From the NCBI RefSeq assembly GCF_035917675.1, contig NZ_CP109104.1:4278001-4342000 (forward strand): a stretch of DNA of 64,000 nucleotides, written 5' to 3'. The notes under the pieces were generated by a model, which was not told the origin of the DNA, did no database searches, and worked only from the letters and a program-made list of their open reading frames with translations. Source of the DNA: Streptomyces sp. NBC_01775 (GTDB lineage Bacteria > Actinomycetota > Actinomycetes > Streptomycetales > Streptomycetaceae). Position numbers and translations under genes: made by a program. Position 1 is the stretch's first letter. The number at the start of each line of letters is the position of its first letter. Positions 53,684 to 61,140 of the stretch are shown here, piece by piece.

Positions 53684-53881
53684 TCAGCCGACGGCGGGCG
53701 CTTCGCCCCTCAGCGCGGTGAGGAACGCGGACCAGGCGTCAGCCCCGAACGCGAACGCGGGGCCGTCGGGCTGCTTGGAGTCCCGTACGGCCATCACGCC
53801 ACCACCCAGGCGGGCACCTTCGACGCACTCGCCGCCCTGATTGTCGCTGTAGCTCGACTTGAACCAGGCGGGCTCAAGCAT
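53684..53881 (-). CDS. DUF397 protein, copy 2
   Basis: This 65-residue DUF397 protein starts MLEPAWFKSSYSDNQGGECV and continues with a VRDSKQPDGPAFAF core. DUF397 proteins act with adjacent XRE/DUF5753 regulators in actinobacteria and resemble antitoxin-like or anti-regulator partners of the BldB/WhiJ system. It is nearly identical to the preceding copy over about 130 bp and overlaps it by 8 bp. Confidence 0.88.
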   Translation of the reverse strand: MLEPAWFKSSYSDNQGGECVEGARLGGGVMAVRDSKQPDGPAFAFGADAWSAFLTALRGEAPAVG

Positions 53882-54092
53882 GGCCCTCGCCCCCACCCTT
53901 CAATGACGTGACGAACGCGGACCAGACGTCAGCCCGGAACGCGAACGCGGGGCCGTCGGGCTGCTTGGAGTCCCGTACGGCCATCACACCACCACCCAGG
54001 CGGGCACCTTCGACGCACTCGCCGCCCTGATCGTTGCTGTAACTCGACTTGAACCAGGCAGCGTCGCCGGAAACCTCAGCCATGCTGTTCAT
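53874..54092 (-). CDS. DUF397 protein, copy 1
   Basis: This 72-residue DUF397 protein begins MNSMAEVSGDAAWFKSSYSN and then matches copy 2 almost exactly. AAGGAG lies 11 bp before ATG 54092. It starts 5 bp after the stop of the XRE regulator, so the three genes form one operon. Confidence 0.88.
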   Translation of the reverse strand: MNSMAEVSGDAAWFKSSYSNDQGGECVEGARLGGGVMAVRDSKQPDGPAFAFRADVWSAFVTSLKGGGEGHA

Positions 54093-54097
54093 CGATA

Positions 54098-54982
54098 TCA
54101 ATGCTCCTTGACTGCTTTCTTGATCAGGCTCAGGGACTCCTGCGGTCCCGGAGCCAGTGCTTGCAGGTCGGTGAACGCCTCCTCGTACCGCTCCACATCC
54201 CCTTCTCGACGGCTGATCCACACGTCCGCCATGTTCTCCAGGTAGACGAGCGACCGCATCGCAGCGCGGTCAGGGAATTGCAGAACAACGAACGAGCCGT
54301 TCATTCCTGGATGCGCACCGGAGCTGAACGGCACCACCTGTACGCGCACGTTCCGAAAGGACGTAGCCACGTCCACGATGTGACCCAGTTGGTCGCGCAT
54401 CACCTGTGAACCGCCAACCGTGCGGTGCAGCACGGCTTCGTTGATGATGGCCGTCAGCTTCAGCGGCGAGTCCTTCCGCCACAGCACCTCCTGACGGTTC
54501 ATCCGCACAGCAACCAGGCTATCCACTTCTTCCGTGCTCATACCCTGGTGAGCACGCTCGTGGATCACGCGCACATACGCCTCGGTTTGCAGCAACCCCG
54601 GCACGAACTCGGATGCGTAGTTCTGGAAGACACTTGCCGTGGCCTCCAACCCCAAGTACGCCTTGAAACCCGGCCGGATCACCGGCCGGTACTCCGCCGA
54701 CTGCCACCAGTCCCGCCGCGTCTTGGTCACCGCCGCGTACCCCTGCAACATCGCCCGCTTCTCCGGGGTCGCCCCGTAGATCTCGCAGAGCGCTATGACG
54801 TCCGACGGCTCCACCGCCACGTTCTCGCCCGTCTCCAGACGGGTCAGCTTCGAGGGGCTCCACAGGAGCTTTCTGACGACGGTGCGCCCGTTGAAGCCTG
54901 CGGCCAGGCGCAGTTGGCGCAGCTCACTGCCGAGTTGCAAGCGGCACAGCGCGGGCGTGGCCGACTCGATGTCGGTGATCAT
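54098..54982 (-). CDS. XRE-family regulator with DUF5753
   Basis: This 294-residue regulator has an N-terminal HTH (residues 15-70, RQLRLAAGFNGRTVVRKLLW, SPSKLTRLETG). The DUF5753 domain has the hallmark FVPGLLQTEAYVRVIHERAH, EAVLHRTVGGSQVMRDQL and PFSSGAHPGMNGSFVVLQFP. It pairs with the two DUF397 genes downstream in the WhiJ-like arrangement, often involved in developmental or antibiotic control. Confidence 0.93.
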   Translation of the reverse strand: MITDIESATPALCRLQLGSELRQLRLAAGFNGRTVVRKLLWSPSKLTRLETGENVAVEPSDVIALCEIYGATPEKRAMLQGYAAVTKTRRDWWQSAEYRPVIRPGFKAYLGLEATASVFQNYASEFVPGLLQTEAYVRVIHERAHQGMSTEEVDSLVAVRMNRQEVLWRKDSPLKLTAIINEAVLHRTVGGSQVMRDQLGHIVDVATSFRNVRVQVVPFSSGAHPGMNGSFVVLQFPDRAAMRSLVYLENMADVWISRREGDVERYEEAFTDLQALAPGPQESLSLIKKAVKEH

Positions 54983-55214
54983 CTGTTTCCTTCCTCCGGT
55001 AGCGCGAGGAACGTTCCGCGTGCGAGCGGGACATCACGGCGGTCGGTGAACTCGCCGCTGAGCAGCGGGAGTTCGCGTGGAAACTTAAGCGCGCAATCCC
55101 ACTGACTCCGTTCCAACCGTAGCCGCGACGGTGCCACTCTGTCCTTGGTTGCTCACAGAGCGCGCACGGAGCACACGGAGCGCGCGAGGCGCATGGAGCG
55201 CACGGAGGAAGTTC

Positions 55215-55700
55215 ATGACGAGTTACCGATCAGCGGCGTGCGGCCTCGGCAGGCACGGGGACTGTCGTCACGCCAACCCCAGGAAGGCGCCGACGGGCGT
55301 GCCGGTGACGTACGAGGCGTGCGCCTGCGCGTGCCACAAAGGGATGGAAGGGACCCGTATGTGGATCTACGACCGGGAACGGACCCCCGCGTCCGCCGCG
55401 CCGGAACTGAGGCTGCTGCCGTGGGTCACGGACGCGGGCAACCCCTGCTACCTGAGCGGCGAAGCGGACTCCGTACTCGCCGTCTACGCCGACGAGCTTG
55501 AGGACGCCCAGCTCGCGGACGGCGCGCGTGCGCTGAGGCGGATCGTGGAGCTTCTCGACAACGTGGCTGCCGCGGACGACGAGACGGCACAGACCGTCAA
55601 GGAGGCCGCGGCGGCGCTGAGCAACGTCCTCCGGGTCGCCGACAGCAGGGGCGCCCGGCTTCCGGACGCGGAGGAGGACGCCGGTCACTCACCGGGGTAG
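55215..55700 (+). CDS. Hypothetical Streptomyces protein with Cys/His-rich N-terminus
   Basis: This 161-residue protein starts with a short Cys/His-rich segment (CGLGRHGDCRHANPRK, then EACACACHKG), possibly metal-binding. A helical C-terminal region follows (LEDAQLADGARALRRIVELL, VKEAAAALSNVLRVADSRGA). GGAGGA before ATG 55215 supports the start. Similar proteins occur next to DUF397/XRE pairs in Streptomyces, but the function is unknown. Confidence 0.7.
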   Translation: MTSYRSAACGLGRHGDCRHANPRKAPTGVPVTYEACACACHKGMEGTRMWIYDRERTPASAAPELRLLPWVTDAGNPCYLSGEADSVLAVYADELEDAQLADGARALRRIVELLDNVAAADDETAQTVKEAAAALSNVLRVADSRGARLPDAEEDAGHSPG

Positions 55701-55703
55701 TGG

Positions 55704-56520
55704 CTACGCCGCCGCCCGGTAGGGGCGGAAGAACGCGCGCAGCTCCTCCGCGTACAGCTCGGGGTCCTCGATCGGCGCGAAGTGCCCGCCGTGCGCGGGC
55801 TCGGTGACGCGCGCGAGGTTCGTCGTACGTTCGAGCCAGGCGCGCGGCGGGCGGACGATGTCGCCGGGGAAGAGCGAGAAACCGGACGGCACCTCGACCC
55901 GGCGGGCGTGCTGCGCGGGCGGGATCGCGGCGTTCGCGCGGTACATGCGCATCGACGAGCCGATCGTCCCCGTGAGCCAGTAGAGCGTGACGTTCGTGAG
56001 GATCTCGTCCTTCGTGAAGCTCTGTTCGACGTCGCCGTCACAGTCGCTCCACGCCCGGAGCTTCTCGACGATCCAGGCGGCCAGCCCGGCCGGAGAGTCG
56101 TTGAGGCCGAAGGCGACGGTCTGGGGCTTCGTGCGGTGCATGGCGGTGTAGCCGCCCTCCGCCGCGCCCCAGGTCGCGACGCCCTCCACCCAGGCGCGCT
56201 CTTCGGGTGTCAGCTCCGCCGGGTCGCCGGTGAAGACGGCCACGCCCCCGTCCATGCGGTGGACGGCCACGACCCGGTCGGGGTGGTCGAGCGCGAGGTA
56301 GCGGCTCACATGGCTGCCGATGTCCCCGCCCGCCGCGCCGAACCGCTCGTAGCCGAGGACGTCCATGAGCTCCGCCCACAGGCCGGCGACGGCGATGGAG
56401 TCGAGCGGCGGGCCGGCGGGGCGGTCGGAGTATCCGAAGCCCGGCATGTCGGGCACGATCACGTCGAACGCGTCGGCCGGATCGGCGCCGTGCGCGCCGG
56501 GGTCGGTGAGAAGCGCCCGG
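55704..56520 (-). pseudogene. Epoxide hydrolase, 5'-truncated
   Basis: The visible protein has FDVIVPDMPGFGYSDRPAGPP, the nucleophile elbow AAGGDIGSHVSRYLALDHPD and the late His in AHGGHFAPIEDP. That is the C-terminal two-thirds of an EphA-type alpha/beta hydrolase. The N-terminal EHN region and the HGWPGS oxyanion loop are missing. Upstream of codon 'FDV' the frame degenerates into STPPAHRALLTDPGAHGADP and the ACCCGCGCCC-like repeats adjacent to cobK. It is therefore probably inactive. Confidence 0.7.
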
Positions 56521-56603
56521 TGGGCGGGCGGGGTTGATCGGTGGGCGAGCGGGATTGCTCGGCGGGCACGCGGGTTGCTCGGCGAGCTCGCCGAGGGGGG
56601 CTC

Positions 56604-57407
56604 TCAGAGTGCCCGTACCGCCTCCGCCGCCTCCTGCGGACCGGCCACCACCCGCACCCCCTCCGGCACCGGAGGCCGCCGGACCACCACCACCGGGATG
56701 CCCGCCTCGCGCGCGGCCACCAGCTTGGGTGCCGTCGCCGCGCCGCCGCTGTCCTTCGTCACCAGGACGTCGATGCGGTGGCCGCGCAGCAGGTCCCGTT
56801 CCGCCTCCAGTGAGAACGGTCCGCGCTCCAGCAGCAGCTCCAGCCGGGCCGGGAGCGGCTGCCCCGGCTCCGGCGGGTCGACGGAGCGGGCGAGGAACCA
56901 CAAGTCCGCCGATCCCGGCCCGGCGAAGGCGGCGAGTCCCATGCGTCCCGTCGTCAGGAAGACCCGGCGCCCCAGCCCCGGCAGCAGCGCCGCCGCCTCC
57001 GTCAGGGAACCGGCCGGATGCCAGTCGTCGCCCTCACCCGCGACCCAGCCGGGGCGGCGCAACGCGAGCAGGGGAACATGGGCGGTGGCCGCGGCCCGCG
57101 CGGCGTTGAAGCTGATGGTCTCGGCGAAGGGATGGGTGGCGTCGATGAGTACGTCCACGCGGTGCTCGCGCAGCCATTCCGTCAGGCCCGCCACTCCCCC
57201 GAACCCCCCGACCCGCACCTCGCCCGGCGGCAGCCGCGGGTCGGCGACCCGGCCCGCGAGGGAGCTGGTCGTCCGAAGGCCCGGCCCGGCGCGGTGGTCC
57301 CGTCCGGCGCTGTGGTCCGGGCCCGCGCCATGGTCCGGCCCCGCGCCGTGCAGCAGTCCGGCCAGCTGCCGGGCCTCGGTGGTGCCGCCCAGGATCAGTA
57401 CGTGCAC
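56604..57407 (-). CDS. cobK: Precorrin-6A reductase CobK
   Basis: This 267-residue NADPH-dependent reductase converts precorrin-6A to 6B. Motifs include MHVLILGGTTEARQLAGLL, LIDATHPFAETIS, FLTTGRMGLAAF and VTKDSGGAATAPKLVAAREA. An AGPDHGAGPDHSAGRDHRAGPG repeat inserted after residue 22 is unusual, since it sits in the first Rossmann unit. The plus-strand cbiD gene is divergent; the neighbouring epoxide hydrolase remnant is unrelated. Confidence 0.93.
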   Translation of the reverse strand: MHVLILGGTTEARQLAGLLHGAGPDHGAGPDHSAGRDHRAGPGLRTTSSLAGRVADPRLPPGEVRVGGFGGVAGLTEWLREHRVDVLIDATHPFAETISFNAARAAATAHVPLLALRRPGWVAGEGDDWHPAGSLTEAAALLPGLGRRVFLTTGRMGLAAFAGPGSADLWFLARSVDPPEPGQPLPARLELLLERGPFSLEAERDLLRGHRIDVLVTKDSGGAATAPKLVAAREAGIPVVVVRRPPVPEGVRVVAGPQEAAEAVRAL

Positions 57408-57458
57408 GGAGCGTGGGTCCCTTCATGGTTGAGGTTCACATCATGGGTGAGGGTCACA

Positions 57459-58676
57459 GTGGGACATAGTGAGCCCAAAGGCGGACGCGGCGCCCAACTC
57501 AAGCACACCGGGCTGCGCCCCGGCTGGACGACCGGTGCCTGCGCGACGGCGGCGGCCACCGCCGCCTACACCGCGCTGCTGACCGGCGACTTTCCCGACC
57601 CCGTGACGATCACCCTGCCCAAGGGCCAGACACCCGCCTTCGCGCTGGCGAAGGAAGAGCTGAGCGAGGGCGCCGCCATGGCGGGCGTCGTCAAGGACGC
57701 GGGGGACGATCCGGACGTCACCCACGGGGCCGTCGTCCGTGCGACGGTACGGCCGCTGGGCCCCGGTTCCGGGGTCGTCTTCCGCGCCGGACCGGGGGTC
57801 GGCACGGTCACCCGGCCGGGGCTCCCGCTGGAGGTGGGCGAACCGGCGGTCAATCCCGTGCCGCGCCAGCTGATCCGCGAGCACCTGGCGCGGGTGGCGG
57901 CGCGGTACGGCAGCGGCGGCGGCATGGAGGCCGCAGCCGAGGCCGGTGTCGAGGCCGAGGCCGGTGTCGAGGCCGACGTCGAGGTGACGCTGTCGGTCGA
58001 CAACGGCGAGGAGATCGCCCGCTCGACATGGAACCCGCGCCTCGGGATCCTGGGCGGGCTGTCGATCCTGGGCACGACCGGCATCGTCGTCCCGTACTCG
58101 TGCTCGGCCTGGATCGACTCGATCCGCCGTGGAGTGGATGTGGCGCGGGCGGCGGGGCGGACGCATGTGGCGGGGTGTACGGGCTCGACGTCGGAGCGGA
58201 CGGTCGTCGCCGAGTACGGGCTGCCCGAGGACGCGCTGCTGGACATGGGGGACTTCGCCGGCGCCGTACTCAAGTATGTGCGCCGCCACCCCGTCGACCG
58301 GCTGACGGTGTGCGGCGGCTTCGCCAAGCTGTCCAAACTGGCGGCCGGCCACCTGGACCTGCACTCCCAGCGCTCCCAGGTCGACAAGGCCTTCCTGGCG
58401 GAGCTGGCCCGGCGCGGCGGCGCGGGGGCGGCGCTGGCCGCCGAGGTGGAAGGGGCCAACACGGGATTGGCCGCGCTCCAGCTGTGCGCGGCGGCGGGCG
58501 TCCCGCTCGGCGACCTCGTCGCGGAGTCCGCGCGCGATGAGGCGCTGGCGGTGCTGCGGGGTGCGCCGGTGCGCGTGGACGTGATCTGCATCGACCGCGC
58601 GGGGGCGGTCGTGGGCCGCAGCGAGGTCCGCCGGACCTTGTCCGGCGGACACGGTTTGAAGGCCCCGCCTCCCTGA
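57459..58676 (+). CDS. cbiD: Cobalt-precorrin-5B C1-methyltransferase CbiD
   Basis: This 405-residue CbiD-family protein has LRPGWTTGACATAAATAAYT, MAGVVKDAGDDPDVTHGA, GPGVGTVTRPGLPLEVGEPAVNP, RLGILGGLSILGTTGIVVPYS, GCTGSTSERTVV and VCGGFAKLSKLAAGHLDLHS. It methylates C1 of the ring in place of CobF and is the only anaerobic-type enzyme in this otherwise aerobic set. An EAGVEAEAGVEADVE repeat (57935-57985) is inserted near residue 165. The GTG at 57459 is the most likely start; nearby GTGs are possible. Confidence 0.93.
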   Translation: MGHSEPKGGRGAQLKHTGLRPGWTTGACATAAATAAYTALLTGDFPDPVTITLPKGQTPAFALAKEELSEGAAMAGVVKDAGDDPDVTHGAVVRATVRPLGPGSGVVFRAGPGVGTVTRPGLPLEVGEPAVNPVPRQLIREHLARVAARYGSGGGMEAAAEAGVEAEAGVEADVEVTLSVDNGEEIARSTWNPRLGILGGLSILGTTGIVVPYSCSAWIDSIRRGVDVARAAGRTHVAGCTGSTSERTVVAEYGLPEDALLDMGDFAGAVLKYVRRHPVDRLTVCGGFAKLSKLAAGHLDLHSQRSQVDKAFLAELARRGGAGAALAAEVEGANTGLAALQLCAAAGVPLGDLVAESARDEALAVLRGAPVRVDVICIDRAGAVVGRSEVRRTLSGGHGLKAPPP

Positions 58677-58911
58677 CCGACCCCGCTGCCCTCTTCCGCC
58701 GCCACCCTCTTCCGCCGCCACGGCGGCCAACCACACACCACGCAACCGGCGGTGCCAAACCGGCCCCCACGGCCGGAACGGCACCGCCGGACCGCAGTAC
58801 CGAGCTCCTCGCCGTCGCGGCGGAAAGAAGTTGCGGCGCCCCGCCGCACCCACGTGCTCGCCAGCGCGGCGGGAAGAGGTTGCGGCGAAAGAGGCCAAGA
58901 GGGCTCGGGGC

Positions 58912-59688
58912 TCAACAATCGTGGCGGGGGCGCTCCGCGGGGCAATCGTAGCGGGGGCGCTCCGTCGAGTAGAGGTGGCTGTCGCGGAAGCCGGCGGCGG
59001 CCAGTACTCGGCCGACCAGGATCACCGCCGTCTTGCTGATGCCGGCGGCCCTCACCTGGTCGGCGATGTCCGCGAGGGTGCCGCGTAGCACCACCTCGTC
59101 GGGGCGGCTGGCGAAGGCCACCACCGCGGCGGGGCAGTCCGCGCCGTAGTGCGGCAGGAGTTCCGCGACCACCTCATCGGCGTACCGCGCCGCCAGGTGC
59201 ACGACCAGCAGCGCGCCGCTGCTGCCCAGGGTGGCGAGGTCCTCACCGGGAGGCATGGGCGTGGCCTGGCGGGCGATGCGGGTCAGGACGACGGTCTGGC
59301 CGACCGTGGGCACCGTCAGCTCCCGCTTCAGCGCCGCCGCCGCGGCGGCGAACGCGGGGACGCCGGGCACCACTTCGTACGGCACTCCGGCCGCGTCCAG
59401 GCGGCGCATCTGTTCTGCGACGGCGCTGAAGACGGACGGATCGCCCGAGTGGAGGCGGGCCACGTCGTGGCCCTCGCCGTGCGCCCGCACCATTTCGTCG
59501 GTGATGGCGTCCAGGTCCAGGTGGGCGGTGTCGACCAGTCGGGCGCCCGGCGGGCAGTCGTCCAGGAGTTCGCGGGGCACCAGACTGCCCGCGTACAGGC
59601 ACACCTGGCAGGCGGCGAGCGTACGGGCGCCGCGCACCGTGATCAGGTCGGCGGCGCCAGGGCCCGCCCCGATGAAGTACACGGTCAT
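58912..59688 (-). CDS. cobM: Precorrin-4 C11-methyltransferase CobM
   Basis: This 258-residue SAM-dependent tetrapyrrole methylase has MTVYFIGAGPGAADLITVRG, LHSGDPSVFSAVAEQM, YEVVPGVPAFAAAAAALKRE and QTVVLTRIARQATPMP. It makes precorrin-5 from precorrin-4. The last 15 residues are a YSTERPRYDC/AERPRHDC repeat. The ATG overlaps the cobL stop in ATGA, so cobL-cobM is an operon. The 235-bp gap to cbiD holds only GCCGCCAC-type repeats. Confidence 0.93.
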   Translation of the reverse strand: MTVYFIGAGPGAADLITVRGARTLAACQVCLYAGSLVPRELLDDCPPGARLVDTAHLDLDAITDEMVRAHGEGHDVARLHSGDPSVFSAVAEQMRRLDAAGVPYEVVPGVPAFAAAAAALKRELTVPTVGQTVVLTRIARQATPMPPGEDLATLGSSGALLVVHLAARYADEVVAELLPHYGADCPAAVVAFASRPDEVVLRGTLADIADQVRAAGISKTAVILVGRVLAAAGFRDSHLYSTERPRYDCPAERPRHDC

Positions 59689-61040
59689 GCGTCGTCTCCT
59701 GCCACGGGTGGGGAAGGCGCAGCGGGAGCGGGTCCGCCCTTGCGGACCGACCACTGCGTCACGGGCATCGCCTGGCGCCAGCCGGTGAAGCCGCCCACCG
59801 GGACGGCATGCGCGACGGCGAGGCGCACCAGTTCGCCGCCGTGGCGCCGGTAGCGGTCGGCGAGCAGCGCCTCGGACTCCAGCGTGACGGTGTTGGCGAC
59901 GAGCCGGCCGCCCTCGGGCAGCGCCGCCCAGCAGGCGTCGAGCAGGCCGGGCGCGGTGAGGCCGCCGCCCACGAACACGGCGTCGGGGGCGGGGAGTCCC
60001 TCCAGCGCGCCGGGTGCCGTGCCGGTGACGACGCGCAGGCCGGGCACGCCGAGCCGTTCGGCGTTGCGGGCGATGCGCGCGGCCCGTTCGGGGTCGCGTT
60101 CGACGGTCACCGCGCGGCACGCGGGGTGGGTGCGCAGCCATTCGACGGCCACGGAGCCCGCGCCGCCACCGATGTCCCACAGCAGCTCGCCGGGCGCGGG
60201 CGCCAGCGCGGCCAGGGTGGCGGCGCGGACGTGGCGCTTGGTGAGCTGCCCGTCGTGCTCGTAGGCGGTGTCCGGCAGCCCGGGGACGGCGCCGAGTCGC
60301 AGCCCGCCCGGGTCCCGTACGCACTCGACGGCGACGATGTTGAGGGGATCACCGGGCGGGTGGGGCCAGTCGTCGGCGGTGGCTCCGTAGGAGCGTTCGC
60401 GCTCGCCGCCGAGCTGTTCGAGCACCCGCAGCCGGCTGGGCCCGAACCCGCGTTCGCGCAGCAGCGTGGCGACCTCGCCGGGGGTGCCGGCGCCCGCGCT
60501 GAGGACCAGCAGCCGCCGCCCCTCGTACAGCGCGGCAGCGATCCGCGCGACGGGGCGCCCGACAACGCTGATGACCTCGATGTCCTCCTGCGGCCAGCCC
60601 AGCCGCGCGCAGGCGTACGAAACGGAGGAGGGGTGCGGCAGCACACGCGGCAGCGCCCTCGGCACCCCGGTGCCCAGGGCCTCGGTGCCGAGGGCCTGGG
60701 TGCCGAGGGCCTCGGCACCCAGGACCCCGGCGCCCAGAACCTCGGCGAGCGCGCGCCCGACGCCGAAGTGCATCGGGTCGCCGCTGGCCAGTACGGCGAT
60801 ACGGCGTCCGGCGTGCGCGGCCAGCAGGGCGGGGACGGCGGGCCGCAGCGGTGTGGGCCAGGCCACGCGCTCCCCCGCGCACTCGTCGGGCAACAGCGCG
60901 AGCTGACGGGCGCCGCCGATGAGCACCTCGGCCTCACACAGCGCCGCCCGGGACGCCCGCGTGAGCCCGTCCCACCCGTCGGCCCCGATCCCCACGACGG
61001 TGACGTCCGGTGGGACCGCGGACGAGGCGGGGGCTGTCAT
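59685..61040 (-). CDS. cobL: Precorrin-6B C5,15-methyltransferase/decarboxylase CobL
   Basis: This 451-residue CbiE-CbiT fusion converts precorrin-6B to 8X. The N-terminal CbiE domain has VTVVGIGADGWDGL and AVLASGDPMHFGVGRALAE, with SYACARLGWPQEDIEV. The C-terminal CbiT domain (from about residue 235) has KRHVRAATLAALAPAPGELL, DIGGGAGSVAVEW and VFVGGGLTAPGLL. A GVLGAEALGTQALGTEALG repeat (about 60660-60750) sits in the CbiE part. It is the first gene of the cobL-cobM operon, divergent from the S9 peptidase; no riboswitch is seen upstream. Confidence 0.94.
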   Translation of the reverse strand: MTAPASSAVPPDVTVVGIGADGWDGLTRASRAALCEAEVLIGGARQLALLPDECAGERVAWPTPLRPAVPALLAAHAGRRIAVLASGDPMHFGVGRALAEVLGAGVLGAEALGTQALGTEALGTGVPRALPRVLPHPSSVSYACARLGWPQEDIEVISVVGRPVARIAAALYEGRRLLVLSAGAGTPGEVATLLRERGFGPSRLRVLEQLGGERERSYGATADDWPHPPGDPLNIVAVECVRDPGGLRLGAVPGLPDTAYEHDGQLTKRHVRAATLAALAPAPGELLWDIGGGAGSVAVEWLRTHPACRAVTVERDPERAARIARNAERLGVPGLRVVTGTAPGALEGLPAPDAVFVGGGLTAPGLLDACWAALPEGGRLVANTVTLESEALLADRYRRHGGELVRLAVAHAVPVGGFTGWRQAMPVTQWSVRKGGPAPAAPSPPVAGDDA

Positions 61041-61140
61041 GGCGGCACAACACCTCGGTCATATGCGGAAGGGAACGGTCTCGCACTCTACTGTCCGGAC
61101 ACCCGCCACCCCGGCGAGGGGTCCGGGCCACAATGGGCGC

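Noticed and set aside
61041..61140. Possible B12 riboswitch upstream of cobL
   Set aside because: No B12 box (GCCACTG) or GGAANNCGGTG core on either strand. The only clear copy is upstream of cobN.
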